NCBI GenBank assembly: GCA_964570585.1
Contig: CAZMYR010000003.1
Span: forward strand, 1-64,000
Reading direction: 5' to 3'
DNA: 64,000 nt
Source: G020354945 sp964570585
GTDB lineage: Bacteria > Omnitrophota > Gorgyraeia > JABMRG01 > JAFGKX01
Of this stretch, positions 41,741-52,729 are shown piece after piece. Under the pieces are notes generated by a model. It searched no databases. It was not told the DNA's origin and saw nothing but the letters and a program-made list of their open reading frames with translations. Position 1 is the stretch's first letter. Each line of letters begins with the position of its first letter. Both the position numbers and the translations under genes were made by a program.

Positions 41741-43801
41741 CTAGAATATCTTCTCCATCACGTGTTTGGGAACCTGTTCATAATAAGCAGGTTCCATGGT
41801 ATAAGTCGCTCTACCCTTGGTAAGATTTCTTAATGCTGTTGCATAGCCGAACATCTCTGCCAATGGCGCATCCCCTTTTATAACTTTGATATTCCCGCGT
41901 TGTTTAATAGATTCAATCCTGCCTCTTCTGGAGTTAAAATCTCCTATAACATCTCCCAAATATTCTTCAGGAAGAGCTATCTCTAATTTCATAAATGGTT
42001 CTAATAATACAGAATTTCCTTTTCCTAAAGCATCCGAAAGGCCTATTGAAGCTGCGGTCCTAAACGCTAATTCAGAAGAATCGACTTCGTGAAATGAGCC
42101 ATCAATCAATCTTACGGATATATCCGTGACAGGATAACCTGCAACAACTCCGCTCCTGGATGCTTGCATAATACCTTCTTTTACTGCCGGTATAAATTCT
42201 TTCGGTATAACCCCTCCTTTTATTCTACTGGCAAAAGTAACACCTGAACCTTTTTCTGCCGGCTCTGCATCAAGTACCACATGAGCGTATTGACCTCTTC
42301 CTCCGGTCTGTTGAATAAATTTCGCAGTTGCGCTGGCATGTTTAGTTAATGTCTCTTTATAAGCAACCTGGGGCCTGCCTACATTTGCAACCACATTAAA
42401 CTCTCTAAGCATCCTATCTACTACAACCTCGAGATGTAATTCTCCCATACCCGATATGATCGTCTGCCCTGTATTTTCATCATGTCTTACTTTAAATGAA
42501 GGGTCCTCGTCTTGAAATTTCTTTAATGCCAGGGCCAATTTTTCCCGGTCAGTATTAGACTTTGGCTCTATGGCTAAAAATATGACCGGCTCAGGAAATT
42601 GCATACTCTCTAATATAATGGGATGCCTTTCATTGCATATAGTATCGCCGGTCTTTGTCTCGCGCAGACCAACTGCCGCCGCTATATCGCCGGCATAAAC
42701 TTCGGGAATTATCCGCTGTTTATCAGCGTGCATTTTTACAATTTTGCCTACTCTTTCCTTGATTTCTTTCGATGAATTATATATATAACTGCCGGACTTT
42801 AATCTGCCGGAATAAACTCTAAAAAATGTCAATTTACCAACAAAAGGATCGCTCATTATCTTAAAAATGAGTGCTGAGAATGGCTCATTATTGTCTGGTT
42901 TTCTCGAAATCTCTTTGTTTGTTCTTGGTTCAAACCCTTTAATAGGCGGCACTTCTAAAGGGCTGGGCAGAAAATCACAGATAGCATCAAGTAATGGCTG
43001 CACCCCTTTATTTCTTAATGCCGCTCCACAGGTAATTGGAATAAACTTCGCTTTAATGGTTGATTTACGTATCGCGGCTCTTAATTCATCCGGTGTTATC
43101 TCTTCATCATGGATGAACTTTGCCATAATTTCATCGTCTGTATCAGCCACTGATTCTATTAGTCTGTGTCTATATTCTTCTACTTTAGATTCCAGCCCAT
43201 CCGGAATTTTGCCTGATTTATAATTCAGGCCTTCCTCATCTTCATATACTATTGCATTCATATTTATAAGGTCTATTATTCCGTTAAAATTTGATTCAAC
43301 TCCTAAGGGTAATTGAATAGCGGCTGCATTCGCACCTAATCTTTCCCTTATCTGTTTTACGACCCTAAAGAAATCACTGCCTATTCTGTCCATTTTGTTT
43401 ATGAAACATATCCTGGGAATTCTATAATAGTCTGCCTGCCGCCAGACTGTCTCACTTTGTGATTCAACCCCACCTACTCCACAAAATATAACTACCCCTG
43501 CGTCCAATACTCGTAGGGAGCGCTCTACCTCAACCGTAAAGTCTACATGACCGGGAGTATCCAGTATATTTATGGTGTAATCTTTCCATATACAGGTGGT
43601 GCTAGCAGATGTAATGGTTATGCCCCTTTCCTGCTCTTGAGCCATCCAGTCCATAGTTGCAGTACCTTCGTCTACCTCGCCTAACTTATACACCCTGCCC
43701 GTATAATACAGCATTCTTTCAGTAGTGGTAGTTTTACCGGCATCAATGTGAGCAATGATACCAATGTTTCTTAGTTTTTCTAAATTAGATCTTTTTCTCA
43801 T
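41741..43801 (-). CDS. fusA: Elongation factor G
   Basis: Translocation GTPase, 686 residues: AHIDAGKTTTTERMLYYTG, ILDTPGHVDFTVEVERSLRVLDA, FINKMDRIGSDF, then domains II-V with SGMGELHLEVVVDR and GRGQYAHVVLD. Confidence 0.98.
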   Translation of the reverse strand: MRKRSNLEKLRNIGIIAHIDAGKTTTTERMLYYTGRVYKLGEVDEGTATMDWMAQEQERGITITSASTTCIWKDYTINILDTPGHVDFTVEVERSLRVLDAGVVIFCGVGGVESQSETVWRQADYYRIPRICFINKMDRIGSDFFRVVKQIRERLGANAAAIQLPLGVESNFNGIIDLINMNAIVYEDEEGLNYKSGKIPDGLESKVEEYRHRLIESVADTDDEIMAKFIHDEEITPDELRAAIRKSTIKAKFIPITCGAALRNKGVQPLLDAICDFLPSPLEVPPIKGFEPRTNKEISRKPDNNEPFSALIFKIMSDPFVGKLTFFRVYSGRLKSGSYIYNSSKEIKERVGKIVKMHADKQRIIPEVYAGDIAAAVGLRETKTGDTICNERHPIILESMQFPEPVIFLAIEPKSNTDREKLALALKKFQDEDPSFKVRHDENTGQTIISGMGELHLEVVVDRMLREFNVVANVGRPQVAYKETLTKHASATAKFIQQTGGRGQYAHVVLDAEPAEKGSGVTFASRIKGGVIPKEFIPAVKEGIMQASRSGVVAGYPVTDISVRLIDGSFHEVDSSELAFRTAASIGLSDALGKGNSVLLEPFMKLEIALPEEYLGDVIGDFNSRRGRIESIKQRGNIKVIKGDAPLAEMFGYATALRNLTKGRATYTMEPAYYEQVPKHVMEKIF

Positions 43802-43854
43802 ATGTAATTAACTTTTTTAACTTTTTAAACTTTTAGAACCTTTTAAACTGTTTT

Positions 43855-44325
43855 TCACCATCGAAAATGCGCAAATGCTCTATTTGCTTCTGCCATCTTA
43901 TGGGTGTCCTGTCTCTTCTTTATTGCAGCGCCCTGATTCTGATAAGCCTGCAGAATCTCATCGGCTAAACGTTCTTTCATCGGTTTGCCTTTTTTTGCTT
44001 TTGCAAAATTGCGTATCCACCTGAGCGCAACTGCAGTACCCCGGTCAGTTTTAACCTCTACAGGTATCTGATACGTTGCACCCCCTACTCGTCTGGGTTT
44101 AAGTCCGACTCTAGGCCTGGCATTTTCTATAGCTTTCTTGAAAATCTCTAAAGGGTTATCTTTACCTGATCTTTTTTCGATTATATCAAAAGCCCCATAA
44201 ACTATTTTCTCAGACGTAGATTTTTTCCCTTTTAACATTACTATATTTATAAACTTCGAAACCAGTTTTGAATTATATTTAGGGTCAGCTATTATATCTC
44301 TTTTTGGCGCTCTTCTCCGCCTCAT
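43855..44325 (-). CDS. rpsG: Ribosomal protein uS7
   Basis: 156 residues: MRRRRAPKRDIIADPKYNSKLVSKFIN, NARPRVGLKPRRVGGATYQIPVEV and HKMAEANRAFAHFRW. ATG overlaps the rpsL stop by 4 nt. Confidence 0.98.
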   Translation of the reverse strand: MRRRRAPKRDIIADPKYNSKLVSKFINIVMLKGKKSTSEKIVYGAFDIIEKRSGKDNPLEIFKKAIENARPRVGLKPRRVGGATYQIPVEVKTDRGTAVALRWIRNFAKAKKGKPMKERLADEILQAYQNQGAAIKKRQDTHKMAEANRAFAHFRW

Positions 44326-44756
44326 TTTTCTCCTTCTGGCACAGGTTCTGGTCTCGCTGCGGCAGCGGCTGCTGGGGCAACTACCCCTTTGCCTCTTTTT
44401 GAACCATATTTAGACCTGCTCTTTGTCCTATTGGCTACACCCTGTGTATCCAGTGTACCTCTCACTATATGATATCTTACCCCGGGTAAGTCCTTGACTC
44501 TACCGCCTTTCACCAATACGATTGAATGCTCCTGCAAATTATGGCCTTCACCCGGAATATAGGCCGTAACAACTATGCCATTTGTAAGCCTTACCCTGGC
44601 TATCTTTCTTAGAGCAGAGTTTGGTTTTTTAGGCGTTTGGGTTTTAACCTGTAAACAAACTCCTCTTTTCTGCGGGCAATTTCGTAAGGCCCTGGATTTA
44701 CTTTTGCTTCTTATTTTTTTTCTTCCTTTTCTTACAAGTTGATTTATGGTCGGCAT
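44322..44756 (-). CDS. rpsL: Ribosomal protein uS12 with Ala/Pro/Glu tail
   Basis: 144 residues: MPTINQLVRKGRKKIRSKSKSRAL, the decoding loops TPKKPNSALRKIARVRL and PGEGHNLQEHSIVLVKGGRVKDLPGVRYHIVRG. A 20-residue AAAAAARPEPVPEGEK-type tail follows SKYGSKRGK; usual length is about 124. Confidence 0.97.
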   Translation of the reverse strand: MPTINQLVRKGRKKIRSKSKSRALRNCPQKRGVCLQVKTQTPKKPNSALRKIARVRLTNGIVVTAYIPGEGHNLQEHSIVLVKGGRVKDLPGVRYHIVRGTLDTQGVANRTKSRSKYGSKRGKGVVAPAAAAAARPEPVPEGEK

Positions 44757-44831
44757 GTTACTAACTCCTTGAAATACTTGTTCGTTATTGCGTTATTGCG
44801 TATTGCGACGTACGACGTACGACGAAACATG

Positions 44832-47800
44832 CTATTTCTTTCTTTTTACCTTTACCTTTACCTTTGCCTTCCCCTTCTTTTTCACTGAAGATTTGGCTTT
44901 CTCTTTTTTTGCCCTTGTTGGCTTTACCGGTCTTTCTTCTTCCCCAAGGGCTGGAACCTTAACTATTTCAATGTCACGATGGGTTTTAAAACCTGTGCCA
45001 GCCGGAATAAGATGTCCCATAATGACGTTCTCTTTTAATCCGTAAAGTTGGTCTGTTTTCCCTTCGGCTGCGGCTTCTGTTAATATTCTTGTTGTCTCTT
45101 GAAAACTGGCTGCAGAAATAAAACTCTGGGTGCTCAACGACGCCTTGGTAATACCTAACAATACCTGGGTGGCACTGGCGGGTTTACCTTTTTTCTTTAA
45201 CGCTCTTTGATTTTCTTCATTAAATATTTCCTTATCAGCATGTGAACCTATTAGCAAATTTGTATCACCGGGATCTTCAATCCTTACCTTCTTAAGCATC
45301 TGGCGTGTTATTATCTCGATATGCTTATCATTAATCTTAACCCCCTGCAGCCTGTAGACCTCCTGGACTTCGTTTACCAGATACTCCTGCAAGGCCTTAT
45401 CCCCTGAAACCCTTAAAATATCCTGCGGCACTACCGGGCCATCAACTAATTGTTGTCCGGCATAGACCTTATCCCCCTTGTATACATTTAGATGTTTACC
45501 ATGTGGTATTAAATATTCCTTCTTCATCCCTGTAGGGCTTTTTACAACTAAAATTCTTTGCCCTTTCTTTGAACCACCAAACTCAACCGTACCGTCTATT
45601 TCACTAATAATAGCCGGGTCTTTGGGGCGGCGAGCTTCGAAAAGTTCAGCCACTCTTGGTAATCCACCGGTGATATCCTTTGTCTTTGTAATTACCCTTG
45701 GAATCTTAGCCAATAAATCACCCGCTTTTACTAATCTACCATTTTTAACCAGAATATGGGCCCCTGCAGGAATCGGGTATATCGCCAATACCTCCTTCTT
45801 CTCATTCTGAATAATTAACTGAGGGTGATATTCTCCTTTGTGTTCAACGATGACCGTATCGATGAGTTTAGTTTGCGGATTTATCTCTACTCGCATAGTA
45901 ACACCTTCTCTAATATCCTCAAATCTAACCCCGCCGCTGACCTCGGTAATAATAGGTGACATATAGGGATCCCACTGAACAAAGATTTTTCCCTTTTCTA
46001 CTCTTGCCCCTTCTTCAACTTTTATGACTGCCCCATGCGGGACGGCATAACGTTCAAACTCTCTGCCCGAGGCGTCGTTAATGGATACCTGGCCATTTCG
46101 ATTAAGGACTATAATCTCTTTGGCCTCTTCTTTCTTTACTGTTTTTAAACCATGGTATTTTATTATTCCATCGTTTTTGGCTTTTATATTGGACTGTTCA
46201 ATTATTCTGCTGGCGGTGCCTCCGATGTGAAAAGTTCTCATAGTAAGCTGTGTGCCAGGCTCGCCTATAGATTGTGCAGCTATTATTCCCACTGCCTCGC
46301 CCAACTCAACTAACCTACCTGTTGCTAAATTTCTGCCATAGCATTTAGCGCAAACACCTTTTTTAGCCTCGCAGGTTAAAACACTTCTTATTCTAATCTT
46401 TTCAATACCAGCCTGTTCAATCTTCGCTGCCTTTTCTTCATCAATCTCTTCGCCGGCTTTTAGCAATAACTCATCAGTTATAACATCAACTATATTATCT
46501 AATGCAATTCTGCCGATTATTCTTTCTTTTAAAGGAACTACAACCTCATCCCCTTCTATTATTGCGCTGGTTAGAATACCGTTTAATGTTTTGCAGTCTC
46601 CTTCTGTCACAATAACATCCTGGGCTACATCCACTAACCTTCTGGTTAAATAACCTGAATCTGCTGTCTTAAGCGCGGTATCTGCTAAGCCTTTTCTGGC
46701 TCCGTGGGTCGAAATAAAATATTCCAGCACTGTTAATCCCTCTCGAAAACTTGCTATTATTGGATTTTCGATGATTTCACCGGACGGTTTTGCCATTAGC
46801 CCACGCATACCGGCTAACTGTCTTATTTGTTGTTTTGAACCGCGCGCACCGGAATCGGCCATCATATATATAGGATTAAATTCCCCCAAACCTTTTAGTA
46901 CCTTTTCTGAAACTGTATCGGTTGCGTGAGTCCAGATATCTATAATTTTATTATATCTTTCTCTATCAGTAATAAAACCTCTTTTATATTGAAATTCTAC
47001 ATCTTTTACTTCATCGTATGCGGTTTTTATAATCTTCTCCTTTTCCTTGCTCAGGACCAGATCGTCCATTGATATGGAAAGACCTGCTAATGTTGCCCAT
47101 TCAAAACCCATCTCTTTTAAATCGTCTAAAAGCTGCGTAGTTCTCGAATGTCCAAATTTGCTATAACACTCGGTTATAATTTCTTGGATTTTTGACTTAT
47201 CCAGGCATTCATTTACAAAACGAAAATCTCTCGGTAGTATCTCGTTAAACAAGACTCTGCCGGTTGTCGTTTTTATTAATTCATCTTTAATTTTTAATTT
47301 TATACTTTCATGTATCGATATCACTTTGTCGCTAAAAGCTACTGTTACTTCGTCTTTTGAAGAAAAAGTCCTTATCTGCTCCTTTGGTTTCTCTTCTCGC
47401 TTTGTGATAAAATAGAGTCCTAAAACAATATCTTGAGTCGGCGTTGTTATAGGATTACCGTTAGCCGGCGAAAATATATTGTTGGACGAGAGCATAAGTA
47501 TCTTAGATTCTATCTGGGCTTCGGTTGAAAGCGGGACATGAACAGCCATCTGGTCTCCGTCAAAATCTGCGTTAAAGGCAGTGCAAACTAAAGGATGTAT
47601 CTTTATGGACTTGCCTTCTATTAATAAAGGCTGAAAAGCCTGAATCCCCAGACGATGCAAAGTGGGAGCGCGATTTAAAAGAACGGGATGGTCTTTGACA
47701 ACCTCATCTAATATATCCCAGACTTCTAACTCTGCCTTCTCAACCATACGTTTTGCGCTTTTTATAGTATGCACAAAACCTTTTTCTCTAAGCTTTTTTA

Positions 47801-48917
47801 TAATGAAGGGCTCGAAAAGTTCCAATGCCATCTTTTTTGGCAGGCCACATTGATATAATTTAAGTTTCGGCCCAACTACTATTACAGATCTGCCGGAATA
47901 ATCTACTCTTTTGCCTAAAAGGTTCTGTCTGAACCGGCCTTGCTTACCTTTTAGCATATCACTCAATGATTTAAGGGGGCGGTTTCCTGGACCAAGCACT
48001 GCCCTGCCGTGTCTTCCATTATCAAATAGCGCATCCACTGCTTCCTGAAGCATCCTTTTCTCATTTCTAATAATGACCTCCGGCGCTTTTAATTCTATTA
48101 ATTTTTTAAGTCTGTTATTCCTATTTATTACTCTCCTGTAAAGGTCGTTTAAATCACTTGTGGCAAATCTACCTCCTTCAAGCGGCACAAGCGGCCTTAA
48201 ATCCGGTGGAATTACCGGGATAATATCCATAATCATCCATTCAGGCTTATTGCCACTGGTCTTAAAAGCTTCGATTAATTTAAGAGTTTTAGCCAGTCGC
48301 TTTTTGGACTGAGCGCTTTTGGTTTCTTTTAGGTCTTCTCTCAATTTGGCTGTCATTTTTGAAAAATCAACTTCAGTAAGCAATTTCCTAATGGCTTCTG
48401 CACCCATCCGGGCTCTGAAACCCACGCCATATTTCTCTTTGTACTGTCTATACTTATCTTCTGTAAGAAGGTCTTTCTTTTTAAGGGGCGTTTCTCCTGG
48501 ATCTAATATTATATATTCTTCATAATACAGGACCTTTTCCAATTGCCTTAAAGTTAAGCCTAATACAGTCCCTATTCTAGAAGGGCTTACTTTAAAAAAC
48601 CATATATGGGATACCGGCGTTGCCAATTCAATATGACCCATACGTTCTCGTCTGACTCTCGAAAGTGTAACTTCTACTCCGCAACGGTCACATACAATGC
48701 CCTTATGCTTTATTCTTTTGTATTTACCGCAGCTACATTCCCAATCACGGGTAGGCCCGAATATCCTTTCGCAAAACAGGCCATCCTTTTCAGGCTTTAA
48801 GGTCCTGTAATTTATCGTTTCAGGTTTTTTAACTTCACCATGGGACCAGTGCTTTATTGTTTCCGGTGAAGCTATGTTTATTGAAATTCTATCAAAATGG
48901 TCTTTATGTTCTATCAT
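44832..48917 (-). CDS. rpoC: RNA polymerase beta' subunit
   Basis: 1361 residues. N-terminal zinc ribbon CSCGKYKRIKHKGIVCDRCG, catalytic NADFDGDQMAVHVP, bridge-helix and trigger-loop regions (GARGSKQQIRQLAGMRGLMAKPSGEII), a second zinc site CEAKKGVCAKCYGRNLA, and GEAVGIIAAQSIGEPGTQLTMRTFHIGG. A lysine-rich tail (about 30 residues) closes the chain. Confidence 0.99.
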   Translation of the reverse strand: MIEHKDHFDRISINIASPETIKHWSHGEVKKPETINYRTLKPEKDGLFCERIFGPTRDWECSCGKYKRIKHKGIVCDRCGVEVTLSRVRRERMGHIELATPVSHIWFFKVSPSRIGTVLGLTLRQLEKVLYYEEYIILDPGETPLKKKDLLTEDKYRQYKEKYGVGFRARMGAEAIRKLLTEVDFSKMTAKLREDLKETKSAQSKKRLAKTLKLIEAFKTSGNKPEWMIMDIIPVIPPDLRPLVPLEGGRFATSDLNDLYRRVINRNNRLKKLIELKAPEVIIRNEKRMLQEAVDALFDNGRHGRAVLGPGNRPLKSLSDMLKGKQGRFRQNLLGKRVDYSGRSVIVVGPKLKLYQCGLPKKMALELFEPFIIKKLREKGFVHTIKSAKRMVEKAELEVWDILDEVVKDHPVLLNRAPTLHRLGIQAFQPLLIEGKSIKIHPLVCTAFNADFDGDQMAVHVPLSTEAQIESKILMLSSNNIFSPANGNPITTPTQDIVLGLYFITKREEKPKEQIRTFSSKDEVTVAFSDKVISIHESIKLKIKDELIKTTTGRVLFNEILPRDFRFVNECLDKSKIQEIITECYSKFGHSRTTQLLDDLKEMGFEWATLAGLSISMDDLVLSKEKEKIIKTAYDEVKDVEFQYKRGFITDRERYNKIIDIWTHATDTVSEKVLKGLGEFNPIYMMADSGARGSKQQIRQLAGMRGLMAKPSGEIIENPIIASFREGLTVLEYFISTHGARKGLADTALKTADSGYLTRRLVDVAQDVIVTEGDCKTLNGILTSAIIEGDEVVVPLKERIIGRIALDNIVDVITDELLLKAGEEIDEEKAAKIEQAGIEKIRIRSVLTCEAKKGVCAKCYGRNLATGRLVELGEAVGIIAAQSIGEPGTQLTMRTFHIGGTASRIIEQSNIKAKNDGIIKYHGLKTVKKEEAKEIIVLNRNGQVSINDASGREFERYAVPHGAVIKVEEGARVEKGKIFVQWDPYMSPIITEVSGGVRFEDIREGVTMRVEINPQTKLIDTVIVEHKGEYHPQLIIQNEKKEVLAIYPIPAGAHILVKNGRLVKAGDLLAKIPRVITKTKDITGGLPRVAELFEARRPKDPAIISEIDGTVEFGGSKKGQRILVVKSPTGMKKEYLIPHGKHLNVYKGDKVYAGQQLVDGPVVPQDILRVSGDKALQEYLVNEVQEVYRLQGVKINDKHIEIITRQMLKKVRIEDPGDTNLLIGSHADKEIFNEENQRALKKKGKPASATQVLLGITKASLSTQSFISAASFQETTRILTEAAAEGKTDQLYGLKENVIMGHLIPAGTGFKTHRDIEIVKVPALGEEERPVKPTRAKKEKAKSSVKKKGKAKVKVKVKRKK

Positions 48918-48932
48918 GGGGTAACCTATTCC

Positions 48933-48972
48933 AACCTACGCGGTGCTAACATAGTTAGCATTGCGTAGGTTT
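48933..48972. repeat. Palindrome in rpoC-rpoB gap
   Basis: AACCTACGC..GTGCTAAC and GTTAGCA.TGCGTAGGTT flank a short AT centre, filling the short gap between rpoB and rpoC. Confidence 0.8.
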
Positions 48973-48973
48973 A

Positions 48974-51900
48974 TCATAAACTTTTCTCCGATCTTTCAGC
49001 CCTTATGTCTAATCCTAGACTTTGCAGTTCCTTTAATAAGACATTAAAAGATTCAGGAGTCCCCGGCTGTAAGGCATGTTCACCCTTTACTATTGACTCA
49101 TAAACTTTGGTTCTGCCGGTGACATCATCACTTTTCACTGTAAGCAATTCCTGTAGAGTATGCGAAGCGCCATATGCTTCTAATGCCCATACCTCCATTT
49201 CGCCCAATCTCTGTCCGCCAAATTGAGCCTTCCCCCCTAATGGTTGCTGGGTCACTAAAGAATATGGACCGATTGAACGAGCGTGTATCTTATCATCGAC
49301 TAAATGTATAAGTTTCATCATATAGATATATCCGACTGTCACCTTCTGCTCGAATTGCTCGCCTGTAAAACCATCGTGCAAGGTTATTTTGCCATCCTTT
49401 GGTAAACCCGCCTTATGCATAGATTCTTTGATCTCTTCTTCAGAAGCTCCATCAAATACAGGGCTTATCACCTTAAATCCCAATACCTTTGCAGCCCAAC
49501 CTAAATGGGTTTCTAATATCTGTCCTACATTCATACGAGAAGGAACTCCTAAGGGATTTAAGACTAAATCGACAGGGGTGCCATCCGGCATATAAGGCAT
49601 ATCTTCTTCAGGAAGTATCTTGGCAACCACACCTTTGTTGCCATGGCGGCCTGCAATCTTATCTCCGACTGAAATCCTCCTTTTGCTGGCAACATTTACT
49701 ATGACTTTCTTAAGTATACCTGGTGGAAGTTCGTCTCCTCTTTTTATCTTATCGATTTCTCTATCTTGTTCATAGGTTAGTTCCTCAATCTGCTCATCGA
49801 AAACTCCCATCGCTCTTTCAATCTCTTCTTCTAGTTGTCGATTTTCATCGGCTAAACGCAAAGTGGATATATCGCATTTTGTCAGCTTTTTTATATCACG
49901 TGACCTTACCACTTTGCCTGCCGGAACTAATACCTCGGCTGTCTGCTCATCGAGTAAACTTGCGGTTATTTTTCGGCCTACAAGTAGTTTTGCTAATTTT
50001 TGTAGTTTTTCCTTTCGTAAATTTTCTATTTGGGATGTATAAAATTTCTTTATCTCATCAATCTGGTCTAATTCTTTCTTTAGTTCTTCTTTGCTTTTCG
50101 GTTTTCGAGTCTTTCTGGAGAAGATTTTAACATCAACTACAATCCCCTCTACTCCCGGTGGAACCACTAAAGATGCGTCCCGGACATCGCCGGCCTTCTC
50201 GCCAAATATTGCCCGCAATAACTTCTCTTCAGGAGAAAGCTCGGTTTCGCTCTTTGGCGATACTTTACCCACTAATATATCTCCAGCTGTTACTTCTGCT
50301 CCTATTCTGACGATACCATCCTCACCAAGATTGCCTAGTGCCTCTTCAGCAACATTGGGTATATCTCTGGTTATTTCTTCAGGCCCTAATCTGGTATCCC
50401 TGGCCTCAATGTCAAATTCTTCTATATGCACAGAAGTATAAACATCCTCTTTTACAACTTTTTCACTTATTAATATAGCATCTTCGAAGTTATAGCCGCG
50501 CCAGGGCATAAAAGCTACTAATATGTTACGCCCTAATCCTAATTCGCCATCTTTAGTCGAAAAACCATCTGCGATTACATCTCCCTTTTTAACCTTTTGG
50601 CCAATTTTTACAATAGGCCTTTGATTGACACAGGTAGATGCATTTGATCTTCTAAATTTCTTTAACTTATATTCAATCTGGCCGATTTTTATCATATCAG
50701 ACTGGACATGTTTAACTTTACCATCTGCCTTGGTAGTTATTACAGCGCCTGAATCATATGCACACTTTCCTTCTATGCCTGTGCCCACTAATGGCGCTTC
50801 GGGATAGAGTAAGGGAACCGCCTGCCTTTGCATATTAGATCCCATTAATGCTCTGTTTGCATCGTCGTGTTCTAAGAATGGTATAAGGCTGGCTGCAATG
50901 CTTACTAACTGAGCTGGCGAAACATCCATGTATTGAACATCTTTACCAGGAGCCATTAAAAAGTTGTTCTTGTATCTGCAAAACACTATTTTATCAAGGA
51001 ACCAGCCGGATTTGTCAACCTTCGAATTTGCCTGAGCTATATAATACTTATCCTCAACATCAGCAGATAAATACTCAATTTTATCTGTTACTCTTGAGTT
51101 TTCTACTTTGCGATAAGGGGTCTCTATAAAACCAAATTCATTGATGCGAGCGTATGTGCTTAATGAAGCAATAAGGCCTATGTTAGGGCCTTCAGGGGTT
51201 TCTATCGGGCAAATTCTACCATAATGAGAATAATGCACATCTCTAACTTGAAAACCTGCTCTTTCTCTTGAAAGCCCTCCCGGGCCCAATGCAGAAACTC
51301 TTCTTTTGTGGGTCATTTCTGCTAATGGATTAGTTTGATCCATAAACTGTGAGAGCTGGCTCCTGCCAAAAAAATCCCTAACCATTGCAGAGACTATCTT
51401 GGAGTTAATCAGATTATATGGCAGTACAGTTTCTAATTCATAAATAGAGAGTCTTTCTCTTGCCGCACGTTCCATTCTGGCTAATGCTATCCTAAATTGA
51501 TTCTGCAAAAGTTCTCCAACAGTACGCACCCTTCTATTGCCTAAATGGTCTATATCATCAGGGGGGGCTTCTACCTGCTTGCGCCTTATAAGTTCCCTCA
51601 TAGTTATTAATATGGTCTGAAGGTCAATTATTCGTTTTGACAAAGGAACTTTCATATTTAGCTTTCTATTTAAAATATAACGACCAACCCGACCTAAATC
51701 ATATCTTCTTGCGTCAAAGAACAACCTGTTAATCAATGCTGTCGCGCTTTCAATGGTAGCTGGATCGCCGGGACGCAGTTTCCTGTATATATCCAAAAGC
51801 GCATCTTCCTTAGATTTGGTATGATCCCTGTGTAAAGTGTCCATAATCTCTTTAACCGGTCTTTCTATAACCTTAATCGATTTTATTTTATGATGTTCGA

Positions 51901-52678
51901 GTCTATGAACAGACTCTGTGGTAATTTTCTCACGCTTTGGCAAAATTATTATATCTGTCCCTTCTTCTACTATATCTGCGGCAGTATAGAGTCCTATCAG
52001 CTTTTTAATATCTTCTTTTTTAGGCGATCTTATTTCTTTTATACCCCCAAATTCTCTTAAAATATCTTCGTCTTTAGATAATCCCATCGCTCTTAGCAAT
52101 GTGGTGGCTAAAATTTTTCTGCGCCTATCTATAACAACATGGAGAACGCCATATGCATCGAATCCAAATTCAATCCACGCACCCCGATAAGGGATTATTC
52201 GGGTAGAATATAACTTTTTGCCGCTTGGGTGTAATTCGTACTCAAAAGATACACCCGGAGAACGATGCAACTGACTTACAACTACTCGCTCTTCGCCATT
52301 TATGAGGAAAGTTCCGACAGGGGTCATAAGTGGTAATTCTCCTATATAGACCTCTTGCTCTTTTATCTCTCTTTTTCCCCTTAAGCGCACCTTTATCTTC
52401 AAGATAGCGGCATAGGTCATCCCTCTACTTTTGCATTCATCGATATTATATTTAGGTTTGCTTAAGGTGTAATTAACAAATTCCAGTCTGTATTCTCCGT
52501 CATAACTCTCAATAGGAAATATTTCTTCAAATGCCTGCTGCAGGCCCTGGTGTTTGCGTTTCATTTTTGCAACATCCTGCTGTAAAAATTCTCTATATGA
52601 GTTAATTTGAACACCTAATAGATGTGGTATTCTGTATACTTGTTTGAGCTTGGAAAAATCTTTCCTTTTTATAGACAT
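48974..52678 (-). CDS. rpoB: RNA polymerase beta subunit
   Basis: 1234 residues: SQLHRSPGVSFEY, FFGRSQLSQFMDQTNPLAEMTHKRRVSALGPGGLSRERAGFQVRDVH (rifampicin pocket), ETPEGPNIGLIASLS, GDKIAGRHGNKGVVAKI and GGKAQFGGQRLGEMEVWALEAYGA. The rifampicin region looks wild type. Confidence 0.99.
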   Translation of the reverse strand: MSIKRKDFSKLKQVYRIPHLLGVQINSYREFLQQDVAKMKRKHQGLQQAFEEIFPIESYDGEYRLEFVNYTLSKPKYNIDECKSRGMTYAAILKIKVRLRGKREIKEQEVYIGELPLMTPVGTFLINGEERVVVSQLHRSPGVSFEYELHPSGKKLYSTRIIPYRGAWIEFGFDAYGVLHVVIDRRRKILATTLLRAMGLSKDEDILREFGGIKEIRSPKKEDIKKLIGLYTAADIVEEGTDIIILPKREKITTESVHRLEHHKIKSIKVIERPVKEIMDTLHRDHTKSKEDALLDIYRKLRPGDPATIESATALINRLFFDARRYDLGRVGRYILNRKLNMKVPLSKRIIDLQTILITMRELIRRKQVEAPPDDIDHLGNRRVRTVGELLQNQFRIALARMERAARERLSIYELETVLPYNLINSKIVSAMVRDFFGRSQLSQFMDQTNPLAEMTHKRRVSALGPGGLSRERAGFQVRDVHYSHYGRICPIETPEGPNIGLIASLSTYARINEFGFIETPYRKVENSRVTDKIEYLSADVEDKYYIAQANSKVDKSGWFLDKIVFCRYKNNFLMAPGKDVQYMDVSPAQLVSIAASLIPFLEHDDANRALMGSNMQRQAVPLLYPEAPLVGTGIEGKCAYDSGAVITTKADGKVKHVQSDMIKIGQIEYKLKKFRRSNASTCVNQRPIVKIGQKVKKGDVIADGFSTKDGELGLGRNILVAFMPWRGYNFEDAILISEKVVKEDVYTSVHIEEFDIEARDTRLGPEEITRDIPNVAEEALGNLGEDGIVRIGAEVTAGDILVGKVSPKSETELSPEEKLLRAIFGEKAGDVRDASLVVPPGVEGIVVDVKIFSRKTRKPKSKEELKKELDQIDEIKKFYTSQIENLRKEKLQKLAKLLVGRKITASLLDEQTAEVLVPAGKVVRSRDIKKLTKCDISTLRLADENRQLEEEIERAMGVFDEQIEELTYEQDREIDKIKRGDELPPGILKKVIVNVASKRRISVGDKIAGRHGNKGVVAKILPEEDMPYMPDGTPVDLVLNPLGVPSRMNVGQILETHLGWAAKVLGFKVISPVFDGASEEEIKESMHKAGLPKDGKITLHDGFTGEQFEQKVTVGYIYMMKLIHLVDDKIHARSIGPYSLVTQQPLGGKAQFGGQRLGEMEVWALEAYGASHTLQELLTVKSDDVTGRTKVYESIVKGEHALQPGTPESFNVLLKELQSLGLDIRAERSEKSL

Positions 52679-52698
52679 GTTTCTCTCGCTTTAGGAAT

Positions 52699-52724
52699 GC
52701 ACCGTTTGGAATCCCAAACGGTGC
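52699..52724. repeat. GCACCGTTTGG short palindrome before rpoB
   Basis: GCACCGTTTGGAATCCCAAACGGTGC, a compact member of the family seen whole at 60156-60230. Confidence 0.88.
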
Positions 52725-52729
52725 TTTCT